Positions 8,169-17,295 of a stretch of 55,322 nucleotides of DNA are shown piece after piece. The notes under the pieces were generated by a model. It worked only from the letters and a program-made list of their open reading frames with translations, had not been told where the DNA came from and searched no databases. The DNA is from CAZOHG01 sp964579725 (lineage in GTDB: Bacteria; Zhuqueibacterota; JdFR-76; BMS3Abin05), in assembly GCA_964579725.1 (NCBI GenBank), contig CAZOHG010000022.1, positions 1 through 55,322 on the forward strand. The letters are read 5' to 3'. The translations under genes and the position numbers were made by a program. Each line of letters opens with the position of its first letter. Position 1 is the first letter of the stretch.

Positions 8169-9704
8169 ATGAAAAAACTGGCCGTTCTTTGGTTGTCGCT
8201 GCTGAGCCTTGCAATGAGTCCCCGGAGCGGATATTTCAACGTCCTCGATTACGGGGCTCGGTCCGACGGCCGCACGCTGTGCACAGAAGCCATTCAAAAG
8301 GCCATCGACGCCTGCGCTGCCGCGGGAGGCGGCAAAGTGATTATTCCAGCCGGACGTTATCTCAGCCGCCCGCTTTTCCTTAAAAATCACGTGCATGTGG
8401 AGGTTCTGGCCGGGGCAACACTGTTGGCGGACACAACCATTTCAGCCTACCCATCGTGTCCTGGACGCTGGGAGGGCATTGAGAGAAGAGTTTACGCCTC
8501 GCTGTTTACGGGTTTTCACCTGAAAGACGTTTCCATTACGGGCAGGGGTACCCTGGACGGTCAGGGCAAAACTTGGTGGCGTGCGTTCTTGGCAACGCGC
8601 CTCCTTCGAAAAAAGGCGGGCATTCGGAAAAGAGAGGCAGCCAACCCGCCCGGTTCGCCCCTCAAATGGCCCCGCCCGCGCGTCATTAACCTTTATTCTT
8701 GCCAAAATGTCCTGATTCGCGATCTGACCATTGTCAATTCGCCTTCCTGGACAATTCACCCTGTGTATTGCGAAGATGTGACCGTTGAGAATGTCCGAAT
8801 TCGCAATCCCTACGATTCACCCAACACAGATGGCATTGACCCCGAATCCTGTCGGGATGTGCACATTGTCAATTGCTTTTTAGACTGCGGGGATGATTGC
8901 ATTGCCATTAAATCGGGTTACAACGAAGACGGCCGGCGCGTTAACAAGCCGTGCGAGAATATTGTGATTGCCAATTGTACCTTTCGGCACGGACACAGTG
9001 CTGTCGGCATCGGTAGCGAAACCTCCGGCGGCGTGTGGAATGTGGCCGTGAACAATTGCGTGCTGAAGGGAACCGACCGGGGACTGCGGGTTAAAACCGC
9101 CCGAGGGCGCGGAAACGTGGTGAAAAATATTCGCGCCTCTAATCTTGTAATGGAAAACGTTGGGACCGCTATTTCGCTGAATATGTTTTACGGAAGCCGT
9201 GACGAGACACCGCACCCGGTTGACGAAACGACGCCCCACGCTCGAAATATTCGAATCAGTCACATAACCGCCACCGATATTCAAAATGCTGGGGAGATAA
9301 AAGGGCTGCCCGAAGCACCGATGTCAGGGGTCGCTTTGGAAGACATGAATGTGCAGGCAAAAACCGGAATGACGATTGCGTTTGTGCGAGGGGTGGAATT
9401 GCGGCACGTGCAGGTCGATGTGACGGAGGGTCCCGCCTTCGATGTTAAAAAATCAACGAATCTAACCTTTGAAGGGGTCACTTCAACCTCGCCTCCGGCG
9501 GAGACGCCGGTCATTGTGTTTGAAGATGCGAGAAATGTCCTGGTTCGCGCGTGTCGTGCTTACCCGGGAACGGATGCCTTTTTTTTGCTGAAAGGAAAAG
9601 GCAATGCCGATTTTTATTTGCTGAACAATCTGTTCGGCCAAGCCAAAAGGCCGTACCGGTTTTCTCAGGGTGCTTCGCAAACAACCATTGTCGAAAAGAA
9701 ATAA
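8169..9704 (+). CDS. Polygalacturonase-type glycoside hydrolase, GH28
   Basis: A 511-residue GH28 enzyme expected to hydrolyse alpha-1,4 galacturonic acid linkages in pectin outside the cytoplasm. All canonical catalytic motifs are visible: NTDG (Asp221), CGDDCIAIKSG (Asp242-Asp243), GHS in place of GHG (His276) and RVKT (Arg307, Lys309). The N-terminus has a short hydrophobic signal segment (LAVLWLSLLSLAM) before YFNVLDYGARSDG. A region around 140-160 (LLRKKAGIRKREAANPP) is unusually basic and may be a substrate loop. The C-terminal third continues the helix with a second set of shorter coils. The start follows GGAGG at 8160-8164. It lies in the same direction as the neighbouring carbohydrate-active genes, suggesting joint use in pectin breakdown. 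Confidence 0.9.
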   Translation: MKKLAVLWLSLLSLAMSPRSGYFNVLDYGARSDGRTLCTEAIQKAIDACAAAGGGKVIIPAGRYLSRPLFLKNHVHVEVLAGATLLADTTISAYPSCPGRWEGIERRVYASLFTGFHLKDVSITGRGTLDGQGKTWWRAFLATRLLRKKAGIRKREAANPPGSPLKWPRPRVINLYSCQNVLIRDLTIVNSPSWTIHPVYCEDVTVENVRIRNPYDSPNTDGIDPESCRDVHIVNCFLDCGDDCIAIKSGYNEDGRRVNKPCENIVIANCTFRHGHSAVGIGSETSGGVWNVAVNNCVLKGTDRGLRVKTARGRGNVVKNIRASNLVMENVGTAISLNMFYGSRDETPHPVDETTPHARNIRISHITATDIQNAGEIKGLPEAPMSGVALEDMNVQAKTGMTIAFVRGVELRHVQVDVTEGPAFDVKKSTNLTFEGVTSTSPPAETPVIVFEDARNVLVRACRAYPGTDAFFLLKGKGNADFYLLNNLFGQAKRPYRFSQGASQTTIVEKK

Positions 9705-9912
9705 AGGACCAAATGGATGCCGCGTCGCCGGGTGCCTGTGTGGGAAAAAGCAGGCCTTATTGCCACGCCGGAATGGCCGTTTTTTTCGCCCTCGAACCAG
9801 CTGCGGGTCGGCGTCATTTGTGGAGGAAAAATGCCATCCCCTGATTGACAAGGAAAGCTGGTTCGCTTCAAATCAAAATGGTCCAAAAAGACGGGTCACG
9901 TCAGGAGAAATC

Positions 9913-12255
9913 ATGCCAACAAAAAAAACTCTTGTTTTCATTGTGTCCCTTCTCGTGGTTGTTTTCAGCTTGCGGACGGGGCAAAATCTGCAGGCTCAGG
10001 AGATCGGGAAGGCGTGGGAGTTTAATGAAAACGGCAATTTTGAGGGAATCGTTTTGGACAAGGCATTCAAGGATTCGGTGGTCGAAAACGGCTACCTGAA
10101 AGCTGTGGTCGCCAATCTCTTTCCTTCTCTAAAAAGCGGCCCCTTTTCCCTTGAAGCCAAGGATTACGGCTACATTCGCATCCGAATGAAGTTGCCCGGA
10201 GCCACCTCGGCCAAAATTCTTTGGACGACAGACAGAGTCCCGTTCGGATTTTACCGCTTCAAGGTGACGGGCGACAGTTTGTTTCACGAATACGACATTC
10301 CGGTTTATTTGAGCGCCTACTGGGTGGGGAAAATCACCCGAATTGCGCGGCTCGATTTCAATCCTGCCATCGGGTCACAGGTGGAAATCGACTACATTCG
10401 CATCATTCGAGTGGGACAAAAACCGACCGTTCTCAATCTGACGCCCCTTCGTACGATCCTTAAACCGAACGAAAACATTCCGTTTTTGGCGGTTGTTCAA
10501 AACAAAGGGGATGTTGGTGCCCGTTTCAGTTCCGTTTTGAGCCTGCCAGACGGGGCATCTTTGGTCAGCGGATCGACCGAAATGGAGAACGGATTTCTCT
10601 TCAAGGACGTTACCGACACCCTTCGGTGGACGATTCTTTTTGCCGACACCGGCGATTTTGAGGTGGGGCTGAAAGTTTTCTCGGCCAGCGACACCGCCGA
10701 AAAAATCCTTTCGCTTCATGTGACCCGTGAATATTGGAAGCCCAAAGAATTTCTTCTGAGCGCCTGGTCGCCGCCGTATGCCTGGTACGGCCCTCCTTTT
10801 GAGGATTCGGTTTTTGCCTACTACAAAAAGGCCAATTTTGACCAAATCCTTTGGGTTCGCGACGACCAGGCCCTTATGGAAAAAGTCCACGCGTTCGGAT
10901 TCAAATATTTTCTTATGGTTACCCCGCTTTTTGGAGATGCCTATTTGCGGGGGGAAGAAGACAAAACACCTCCGGCCATTACCGAAGCCATGCTGGAAAA
11001 GCTCGATACGCTGATTGACAAGTACAAAACCGACCCCAATCTTTTGGGCTACCATCTTTGTGACGAGCCGCACGTGACCGCCTTCCCGAATATTGCCAAA
11101 GTGGTTGCCCGCATTCGAAAAAAAGACCCCACACGACTGAGCTTCGTCAATATCTGGCCCAATGTGGCCGAGGACAAAGGGAGCGGAAAATACATCGACC
11201 AACTGCTGCAAACCACCAAATTGGAACTGCTCAGCTACGATCGCTACCCGTTTTTCAACGATCACGACGAAGTTCCCGCCTATTTCAGCAATCTGATGCT
11301 CATTCGCACCTACGCCCTGAAATACCACATTCCGTTTTGTAATATCATTCAGGCCATTGGGACAAACGGCACAAGCCAATCCCGCCTCAATTGGCGCACT
11401 CCCTCCGAGGGGGAACACCGATTTTTGGTGTACAGCTCGCTTGCTTACGGGGTACACGGACTCATTTGGTTCCACTGGCACGGCGATTGGGGTGTAACCG
11501 GAAGCCCCGATCGGGAACAGATTTACCGCTCCCTCCAAAGCCTCAATGCGGAAATCCGCCGAATCGGCCCGATCATGCTCCGTTTGACGACGACCGGCGT
11601 GTACCATTCCAGGCCGTCGTTCGGGGGACTGAAATTGCCGGGCAACGGAATTGTGAAGGCAGTGTCCGACAACGCCGATCTGGTAATCGGCTATTTCAAA
11701 AACCAAAACGGTCGAAATTACTTCATGCTCATGAATAAAAATTATTCCGCGCCCGTCACGTTTCACGTCACTTTAAACGGAACGACGGACGATTTGAAAT
11801 ATTTTCATGTGCAGTCCGGCGCCTGGCAAACCGTTTCTACCGATGATTCCACCGGAAACAGCGTTTTCCCCGTTACTCTTCGTCCCGGCGGCGGGAAATT
11901 GTTTTCCGTCGGAAATGTGACCAATGTTCTGGGCAGCCAAACCGGCACGTTTCCCAGGGAATGGAAACTCCGGCAAAATTACCCGAACCCCTTTAATCCG
12001 TGCACAACCATTGCGTACACCGTTCCGGGCGAAAGAGCGGCCGCAGGTTCCGGAACCCAGGTAACGCTGAAAATTTTCGATGTGCGGGGGCGGGAAGTGA
12101 CGACCCTTGTTGACAAAGCACAAAAGGCCGGAGTCTACCGTGTCCGGTGGAACGGCAGAAATGGCCGCGGAATGCAAGCGCCGAGCGGGATTTATTTTTG
12201 CAGCTTGAAGGGAGGGGCAATCGTGCGGACGAAAAAAATGCTGCTTCTGAGGTAA
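9913..12255 (+). CDS. Secreted glycosidase-like TIM-barrel protein with T9SS sorting domain
   Basis: A 780-residue exported protein. Residues 1-31 form a signal peptide (IVSLLVVVFSLRTG ... LQAQ). Residues about 35-165 form a beta-sandwich with WEFNENGNFEGI, resembling carbohydrate-binding galactose-binding-like folds. Residues about 170-270 form a CARDB/DUF11-like domain (ENIPFLAVVQNKGDVGA). Residues about 280-600 look like a clan A-type TIM barrel: FLLSAWSPPYAWYG, LGYHLCDEPH (candidate acid/base Glu), LLSYDRYPFF and HGLIWFHWHGDWG. A small beta domain and a type A T9SS domain (LRQNYPNPFNPCTTIAYTVP ... SGIYFCSLKGG) finish it. I cannot assign a CAZy family. The ATG at 9913 follows AGGAGA; an upstream extension in frame lacks a signal peptide. 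It sits next to two GH28 genes, which points to plant or algal polysaccharide. Confidence 0.75.
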   Translation: MPTKKTLVFIVSLLVVVFSLRTGQNLQAQEIGKAWEFNENGNFEGIVLDKAFKDSVVENGYLKAVVANLFPSLKSGPFSLEAKDYGYIRIRMKLPGATSAKILWTTDRVPFGFYRFKVTGDSLFHEYDIPVYLSAYWVGKITRIARLDFNPAIGSQVEIDYIRIIRVGQKPTVLNLTPLRTILKPNENIPFLAVVQNKGDVGARFSSVLSLPDGASLVSGSTEMENGFLFKDVTDTLRWTILFADTGDFEVGLKVFSASDTAEKILSLHVTREYWKPKEFLLSAWSPPYAWYGPPFEDSVFAYYKKANFDQILWVRDDQALMEKVHAFGFKYFLMVTPLFGDAYLRGEEDKTPPAITEAMLEKLDTLIDKYKTDPNLLGYHLCDEPHVTAFPNIAKVVARIRKKDPTRLSFVNIWPNVAEDKGSGKYIDQLLQTTKLELLSYDRYPFFNDHDEVPAYFSNLMLIRTYALKYHIPFCNIIQAIGTNGTSQSRLNWRTPSEGEHRFLVYSSLAYGVHGLIWFHWHGDWGVTGSPDREQIYRSLQSLNAEIRRIGPIMLRLTTTGVYHSRPSFGGLKLPGNGIVKAVSDNADLVIGYFKNQNGRNYFMLMNKNYSAPVTFHVTLNGTTDDLKYFHVQSGAWQTVSTDDSTGNSVFPVTLRPGGGKLFSVGNVTNVLGSQTGTFPREWKLRQNYPNPFNPCTTIAYTVPGERAAAGSGTQVTLKIFDVRGREVTTLVDKAQKAGVYRVRWNGRNGRGMQAPSGIYFCSLKGGAIVRTKKMLLLR

Positions 12256-12270
12256 AGGGAGAAAAAAATC

Positions 12271-12298
12271 TTGATTTAAACCGAGAACTTTTTAAAAT
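12271..12298 (+). promoter_or_regulatory. Promoter for the hydrolase/acyl-CoA synthetase pair
   Basis: TTGATT and TAAAAT are 16 bases apart, 110 bases before the ATG at 12409, directly after the preceding gene. Confidence 0.45.
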
Positions 12299-12408
12299 AA
12301 ATTTAGAGGAGGATTTGTTCTTGTGCTTTTTTTGGGGGGAAACGAAAGCTTGCCGTTCGGCTTTCAGCGGAAAGTTTTTGGATTTGACGCAAGAAAGGAG
12401 AAAGTAAC

Positions 12409-13203
12409 ATGTCGTATTTTGATTTGGGGACTTTTCAGCTCCATTACGAAATTGAGGGGGAAGGGCAGCCCGTGCTGTTGTCACACAGCCTGGTTTGCGA
12501 TTTGGAGATGTTTGCTTTTCAGGCCGACAAACTTTCGGACGAATTTTTGACCTTGAATGTGGACACGCGCGGGCACGGGCATTCCGGTTTGGCTCCCCAC
12601 GAAAAGTGGACGCTGGAAGAAATGGCGGAGGACTTTTTGCCGCTTTTGGACAGCTTGAAAATCGAGAAGGTGCACTGGGTGGGACTTTCCATGGGCGGAA
12701 TGTTGGGCCTTCGGTTCGCTCTGGCACACCCGGAGCGCGTGGCGTCTTTGGTCTTAATGGACACCTCCGCGCAATCGGAACCTCCGGAAATGCACGGCGC
12801 GTACGTCCAGATGGCGCAAGCGGTTCGGGCCGGGCAGATTGACAAAATCATGGACAGGTTGTTGGCGCTTTTTTTCTCCCCGGAAACTCGGGAGAAAAAG
12901 CCCGGGCTCGTGGAACATTGGCGTCAAAAATTTCAAAACATTCCGGTGGAAGGGGTGTACCAGGCGGCGTTGGCGGTCTTTAATCGGTCGGATTTGTCGG
13001 AGCGGCTGAAAGAAATTGCGGTGCCGTCACTCATTGTGCGGGGTGAACACGATAGGGCCCGGCTTCCCCAAGAAAGCCAATTTTTGGCGGAACAGTTGCC
13101 CAGGGCAGAGCTCAAAACGGTTCCCGCCGCGGCGCACCTTTCCGCCCTTGAACAGCCGGAACTGACAACCCAAATGATTCGCGACTTTATTCAAAAGGTT
13201 TGA
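12409..13203 (+). CDS. Alpha/beta-fold hydrolase, enol-lactonase-like
   Basis: A 264-residue cytoplasmic alpha/beta hydrolase. The catalytic triad is readable: Ser94 in the nucleophile elbow GLSMGG, Asp215 in RGEHDRARLP and His243 in AAAHLSALEQPE. The oxyanion-hole strand-loop is SHSLVCDLEMF. Overall pattern and length resemble 3-oxoadipate enol-lactonase and related esterases, but the substrate cannot be read from sequence. The ATG follows AAAGGAGAAAG. The acyl-CoA synthetase starts 44 bases downstream in the same direction, so the two are probably cotranscribed; a thioesterase or lactonase role in acid activation or degradation is possible. Confidence 0.85.
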   Translation: MSYFDLGTFQLHYEIEGEGQPVLLSHSLVCDLEMFAFQADKLSDEFLTLNVDTRGHGHSGLAPHEKWTLEEMAEDFLPLLDSLKIEKVHWVGLSMGGMLGLRFALAHPERVASLVLMDTSAQSEPPEMHGAYVQMAQAVRAGQIDKIMDRLLALFFSPETREKKPGLVEHWRQKFQNIPVEGVYQAALAVFNRSDLSERLKEIAVPSLIVRGEHDRARLPQESQFLAEQLPRAELKTVPAAAHLSALEQPELTTQMIRDFIQKV

Positions 13204-13247
13204 AACCTACAATCCATTTTATTCACGTTTTGGTGTGAGGAGGTCCT

Positions 13248-15101
13248 ATGCTTATTCGAAATTTACACGACATCGAAGAAATTGAAAAAACGCCCATTGA
13301 AAAGAATATTCCCGTGCGCAATACGTACGAGATGATTCTTCGTGGCGCTCAAGGGAATGAACAGAAAACCGCCTTGACTTTTTTTCTCTCCGGAAAGGAT
13401 TACGAAAATCCCACCCAAATTACCTACCAGCAATTAGTCGGACGGATTCACCAAACCGCCAACCTGTTGGCCGATTTCGGCGTCGGCCCCAACGATGTGG
13501 TCACCATTCTGTTGCCGAATATTCCGCACACTCATTTTGCTCTCTGGGGCGGCGAAGCGGCAGGGATTGTAAATCCCATTAATCCGATGCTCGAAGCGTC
13601 GGCCATAAAAAGCATTATGAATGCCGCACAAACCAAAGTGCTCATTGCTCTGGGGCCTGTCCCCGGTACGGACATCTGGCAAAAGGTAGAAGCCATTCGA
13701 AAAGACGTCCCCACTCTGAAAGCGATTATTCAGGTCATGGGACCCGGCGATGAGGCCAACGGTGTGTACAACTACGACGCCATTATTAACCGGTACAATC
13801 CTGCCAAATTGGACAGCGGACGCCAAATTGGCCCGGACGAAATCGCGGCTTATTTTCACACAGGCGGTACCACCGGAACGCCAAAGTTAGCCAAACACAC
13901 CCATTTTATGGAAGTGCACGATGCCTGGGCCATTACCCTCGTAGCCGACGCCACTTCTGACGACGTTTTCATGTGTGGCCTCCCCCTTTACCATGTGAAT
14001 GGGGTTATTATTACCGGCCTGGCGCCCTTTTCAAAAGGGGCGACCGTTTTGTTGCCCAGCGCGGCAGGGTACCGGGATACGGAATTCATGATGCGTTTCT
14101 TTAAAATCGTTGAGAAATACCGGGTCACTTTTTTCAGTGCCGTGCCCACGGTTTACTCCGCTTTGCTACAAATCCCCCTTGGAGATGCCGACGTCAGCTC
14201 ATTAAAATACGCCATTTGCGGGGCGGCTCCCATGCCGGTGGAAACCTTTACCGCCTTTGAGAAAAAAACGGGCATCAAAATTCTGGAAGGCTACGGACTC
14301 ACCGAAGGTACGTGCGCCAGTTCCGTAAATCCGAAGGACGGCGAGCGACGCGTGGGGTCAATCGGCATTCGATTCCCGTACCAGCCAATGAAAACCGTGA
14401 TTTTGGATGAAAATGGGCACTACGTGCGCGATTGCCGACCCGACGAACAGGGCATTATTGTGATTAAGGGCCCCAATGTGTTTCCCGGATACGTTCAGGA
14501 GGAACACAACAAGGGAATCTGGGTGCAGCCCGGTTGGTTCAACACCGGGGACATCGGGCGCCAGGACAACGACGGCTATTTTTGGATTACAGGCCGCGCC
14601 AAGGATTTAATCATTCGGGGCGGACACAACATCGATCCGGCCATGATTGAAGAACCCGTCTACCGGCATCCAGCAGTGGCGCTGGCGGCTGCTGTTGGAA
14701 AGCCCGATGTTTACGCGGGCGAAGTGCCGGTTCTGTACGTCTCCTTGAAAAAGGACGCTTCTGCCACACCGGAAGAAATTTTGGCCTACGCCAAGGAAAA
14801 TATTGTGGAGCGTGCCGCGGTTCCCAAAGCCGTTTACATCCTGGACACCATGCCGGTGACAGCCATTGGTAAAATCTTTAAACCCCAGCTCCGCTGGGAC
14901 GCCGCCCGACGCGCCTTTGAAGAAGCGCTGGAACCGGTTCAATCAGCCGTCTCTTCGTTGAAGGTAGAGGTGGGCCCGCATTCGGTGTATGGAACCATGG
15001 CCAAAATTTCGGTCTCGGGGGGCGAAAAGCAAGCGGTGGAAAAGCAAATTCACGATCTTTTGAGCGGTTTTACCATTCGGTACGAAATTTCCTGGAATTG
15101 A
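13248..15101 (+). CDS. Acyl-CoA synthetase (AMP-forming)
   Basis: A 617-residue member of the ANL adenylate-forming superfamily that joins a carboxylic acid to CoA at the cost of ATP to AMP. Core motifs in order are A3 HTGGTTGTPKLAKHTH (from residue 204), A5 EGYGLTEGT, A7 FNTGDIGRQDNDGYFWITGRAKDLI, the hinge IRGGHNIDP, and the catalytic A10 Lys542 in TAIGKIFKPQ. About 45 residues follow A10 as an extra C-terminal piece. The chain-length preference is unknown; medium- or long-chain fatty acids or aromatic acids are both possible. The start follows GAGGAGG 6 bases upstream. It is the second gene of a pair with the alpha/beta hydrolase. Confidence 0.9.
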   Translation: MLIRNLHDIEEIEKTPIEKNIPVRNTYEMILRGAQGNEQKTALTFFLSGKDYENPTQITYQQLVGRIHQTANLLADFGVGPNDVVTILLPNIPHTHFALWGGEAAGIVNPINPMLEASAIKSIMNAAQTKVLIALGPVPGTDIWQKVEAIRKDVPTLKAIIQVMGPGDEANGVYNYDAIINRYNPAKLDSGRQIGPDEIAAYFHTGGTTGTPKLAKHTHFMEVHDAWAITLVADATSDDVFMCGLPLYHVNGVIITGLAPFSKGATVLLPSAAGYRDTEFMMRFFKIVEKYRVTFFSAVPTVYSALLQIPLGDADVSSLKYAICGAAPMPVETFTAFEKKTGIKILEGYGLTEGTCASSVNPKDGERRVGSIGIRFPYQPMKTVILDENGHYVRDCRPDEQGIIVIKGPNVFPGYVQEEHNKGIWVQPGWFNTGDIGRQDNDGYFWITGRAKDLIIRGGHNIDPAMIEEPVYRHPAVALAAAVGKPDVYAGEVPVLYVSLKKDASATPEEILAYAKENIVERAAVPKAVYILDTMPVTAIGKIFKPQLRWDAARRAFEEALEPVQSAVSSLKVEVGPHSVYGTMAKISVSGGEKQAVEKQIHDLLSGFTIRYEISWN

Positions 15102-15124
15102 CGAAAAACCGGGTCGGCCAATTT

Positions 15125-15157
15125 CCCCCGGGGCAAGACCTGTGTTGGCCCCGGGGG
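15125..15157 (+). other. GC-rich hairpin without U-tract after acyl-CoA synthetase
   Basis: CCCCCGGGGC (15125-15134) is a perfect complement of GCCCCGGGGG (15148-15157) around a 13-base loop, with AA/TT extending the stem inside. No T-run follows. It lies 24 bases after the synthetase stop and may act as a transcript end or RNA-stability element. Confidence 0.5.
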
Positions 15158-15191
15158 GCAGTTCAAAAAGAAAAAACCTGTAAAATTCTTG

Positions 15192-15220
15192 TTGAAAAAA
15201 TCAAGAATATTTTTTATATT
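15192..15220 (+). promoter_or_regulatory. Promoter of tRNA-Val
   Basis: TTGAAA and TATATT are separated by 17 bases, and the -10 ends 15 bases before the mature tRNA 5' end. Confidence 0.7.
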
Positions 15221-15235
15221 GAAATTCACCTAAGA

Positions 15236-15309
15236 GGGCGATTAGCTCAGTTGGTTAGAGCGCTGGTCTCACATACCAGAGGTCACTGGTTCGAATCCAG
15301 TATCGCCCA
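15236..15309 (+). tRNA. tRNA-Val (anticodon CAC)
   Basis: A 74-nt cloverleaf with acceptor GGGCGAT/ATCGCCC, D arm AGCTC..GAGC, anticodon stem CTGGT/ACCAG with loop CTCACAT (anticodon CAC at its centre), and T arm CTGGTTCGAATCCAG. The discriminator is A and the CCA end is not encoded. It reads GUG valine codons. Confidence 0.95.
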
Positions 15310-15505
15310 CAATAATTCCCTCGATTAGCTTCAATTGTTTAATAAATTTTTTGTCATGAGATGTGTCGGTTTGCGGGGGATTCCAGCTTTGCGGTTCGCT
15401 TTTTCTTTTCTTGGTTAGTACTATTCTGGATTTTTCTCCCGCTCTTTTTTCAAAAATGCGACGCGTTTTTGAATCGTCCCCGATTTTTTAAAGGAATAAA
15501 ACCCT

Positions 15506-15883
15506 GTGAAAAAGTCTAAAAAATGGCTGTTGGCGGGATTTTCTGACGAGGAAATTTCCGTGTTGCGAAAAGTTGCCGACGAAATTGAGTTTCCGGCGCC
15601 CGTGGTTATCTCACCCAGTCAGGCTGATCTAACCCTTGAGGAGATTTTGGACGGGCAAGAAGGGCATTCCGATTGGCAGCAATTTGACACGCGCCTGGTT
15701 CTTTTCGCTAATTTTCAGCGTTCCGAAATCAGCGGATTTGTCGCTGTTTACAAAACGCTGGGATTGCCGCGCCCGTTTTTTGCCGCCGTGACGCCTCATT
15801 CAATCCGGTGGCCATTGAAAAAGCTGCTCACCGATCTGGCCGAAGAGCGGGCGGAAATCGAGGCCCAAAAAGCCAAAAAGTAA
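15506..15883 (+). CDS. DUF3783-like small protein
   Basis: A 125-residue soluble protein starting at GTG, with AAAGGA about 10 bases upstream. The pattern KWLLAGFSDEEISVLRKV near the start, a middle block RLVLFANFQRSEISGFVAVYKTLGLPRPFFAAVTPHSIRW and a Lys/Glu-rich end resemble DUF3783 proteins, whose function is unknown. No signal peptide or membrane helix is present. The secernin-like gene begins 23 bases after its stop, so the two are likely translated from one transcript. Confidence 0.65.
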   Translation: MKKSKKWLLAGFSDEEISVLRKVADEIEFPAPVVISPSQADLTLEEILDGQEGHSDWQQFDTRLVLFANFQRSEISGFVAVYKTLGLPRPFFAAVTPHSIRWPLKKLLTDLAEERAEIEAQKAKK

Positions 15884-15906
15884 CCGACAAAACAAGGAGT
15901 TCTCCT

Positions 15907-17241
15907 ATGTGTGACACCCTTGTGGCTCTCCCCGATTTTACACGCGACGGAAGTGTCCTGTTTGCGAAAAATTCCGACCGTGAACCGGACGAATCGCACG
16001 TCGTGGTACGCATCCCTGAACGTCAATATCTACCCAAAGAAACCCTGCACACTACCTATCTGGAAATTCCTCAAATGCGCCAGACCTACGAAGTACTGCT
16101 TTTCAAACCTTTCTGGATTTGGGGAAGCGAAATGGGTGTCAATCAGTGGGGGGTCGTCATTGGAAATGAGGCTCTTTTTGAGAAAAAGCGGGTCGAAAAA
16201 AAGCCAGGATTGTTGGGAATGGATTTAATTCGCCTGGCACTGGAACGCAGTATTTCCGCCGCGGAAGCGGTGCAGGTGATCACGGATTTACTGGAAAAAT
16301 ACGGGCAGGGGGGCTCTTCCGGGTACCGCCACAAGGCGTTTGCCTACCACAATGCGTTCTTAATTGCGGATTTTAAGGAAGCCTTTGTGCTGGAAACCCT
16401 GAATCGTGAATGGGTGGTGAAGAAAATTTCCTCCGGGCGCTACGCCATTTCCAATTGTATTTCAGTGCGCGAAGACTACGACAGAGCCTCGGCAGGACTT
16501 CGGGAGAAAAAACGGCTGGATTTCAAACGGAAGTACGAAGGTTTTCTCTTTACCTATTTTTCCGGCGCCCGAAAACGACGCACGCGGGCACTCGAATTGT
16601 TGGACGCGCGTCGGGGACACTTGACCCCCCGAAAAATGGCGGCTATTTTGCGAGACCACGGTGAAAAGGCGGCGGGGAGGCATCCGGCTGAGTTGAGCAA
16701 CGGCAGTTTGTGCATGCACGCAGCCGATCCCCTCATCCGGCAGAGCCAAACCGTGGGGTCTTTTATTGTGGAATTAAAATCGGACGGCCGCATTCTGCCC
16801 TTTGCCACAGGAACCTCAGCCCCCTGCCTGTCCGTTTTTAAACCCGTCTTTTTGGGGTGCCCGACTCACTGGCGCGCGGAAAGCACCTTTGACCCAAACT
16901 CCCTGTGGTGGCGGCACGAACAGCTCCATCGGGAGTTTCTCAAACGTCCGGCTCGGGTGTTTTCCGATTTCCAGAATGAACGCAATGAATTAGAAACCTA
17001 CATCTGGCAGGAGGCGGAGTACCTCTCCAGAGAACCGGCGGAAATTCGTTGCAGGGGAGCGCAAGAAATTTACCAGCGAAGCCTGACATTTGAGTTGAGT
17101 TGGTTGAAAAAATTGTCCTTTGTCCCGTCCAAGCCCCGTTTTTTTTACAGCCGATTTTGGGAAAAAATGTCCGAGCGAAACGGCGTTCCAGAAGTCGTGC
17201 CCCAAAATTACACCCCAAGCGCCATTTTTTCACAGGAATAA
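15907..17241 (+). CDS. Secernin-like C69 family Ntn-hydrolase
   Basis: A 444-residue member of the C69/secernin group of N-terminal nucleophile hydrolases. Removal of Met1 would expose the catalytic Cys2 in MCDTLVALPDFTRDGSVLFAKNSDREPDE, the family signature. Further typical segments are EMGVNQWGVVIGNEAL and the AISNCISV strand. Family members are dipeptidases or amide hydrolases, and several have no proven substrate. I chose the ATG at 15907 because AAGGAG lies 7 bases upstream and because the Ntn mechanism requires Cys at position 2; an upstream in-frame start would bury it. No signal peptide is present. It follows the DUF3783-like gene and ends at a bidirectional terminator shared with kamA. 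Confidence 0.85.
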   Translation: MCDTLVALPDFTRDGSVLFAKNSDREPDESHVVVRIPERQYLPKETLHTTYLEIPQMRQTYEVLLFKPFWIWGSEMGVNQWGVVIGNEALFEKKRVEKKPGLLGMDLIRLALERSISAAEAVQVITDLLEKYGQGGSSGYRHKAFAYHNAFLIADFKEAFVLETLNREWVVKKISSGRYAISNCISVREDYDRASAGLREKKRLDFKRKYEGFLFTYFSGARKRRTRALELLDARRGHLTPRKMAAILRDHGEKAAGRHPAELSNGSLCMHAADPLIRQSQTVGSFIVELKSDGRILPFATGTSAPCLSVFKPVFLGCPTHWRAESTFDPNSLWWRHEQLHREFLKRPARVFSDFQNERNELETYIWQEAEYLSREPAEIRCRGAQEIYQRSLTFELSWLKKLSFVPSKPRFFYSRFWEKMSERNGVPEVVPQNYTPSAIFSQE

Positions 17242-17243
17242 AA

Positions 17244-17270
17244 AAAGAAGAAGGACAGCCTTCTTCTTTT
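17244..17270. terminator. Bidirectional terminator between secernin-like gene and kamA
   Basis: AAAGAAGAAGG pairs with CCTTCTTCTTT around an ACAG loop, with A residues before and T residues after, so it can work in both directions. It starts 3 bases after the secernin-like stop and lies 26 bases from the convergent kamA end. Confidence 0.85.
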
Positions 17271-17295
17271 CTCAAGGGTGGCGGTGAAAAGCCGT

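Noticed and set aside
10375..11766. A 463-codon open frame antisense to the TIM-barrel gene
   Set aside because: It lies fully inside a well-supported gene on the other strand; the product has no signal or domain pattern. It is a long shadow frame caused by codon bias.
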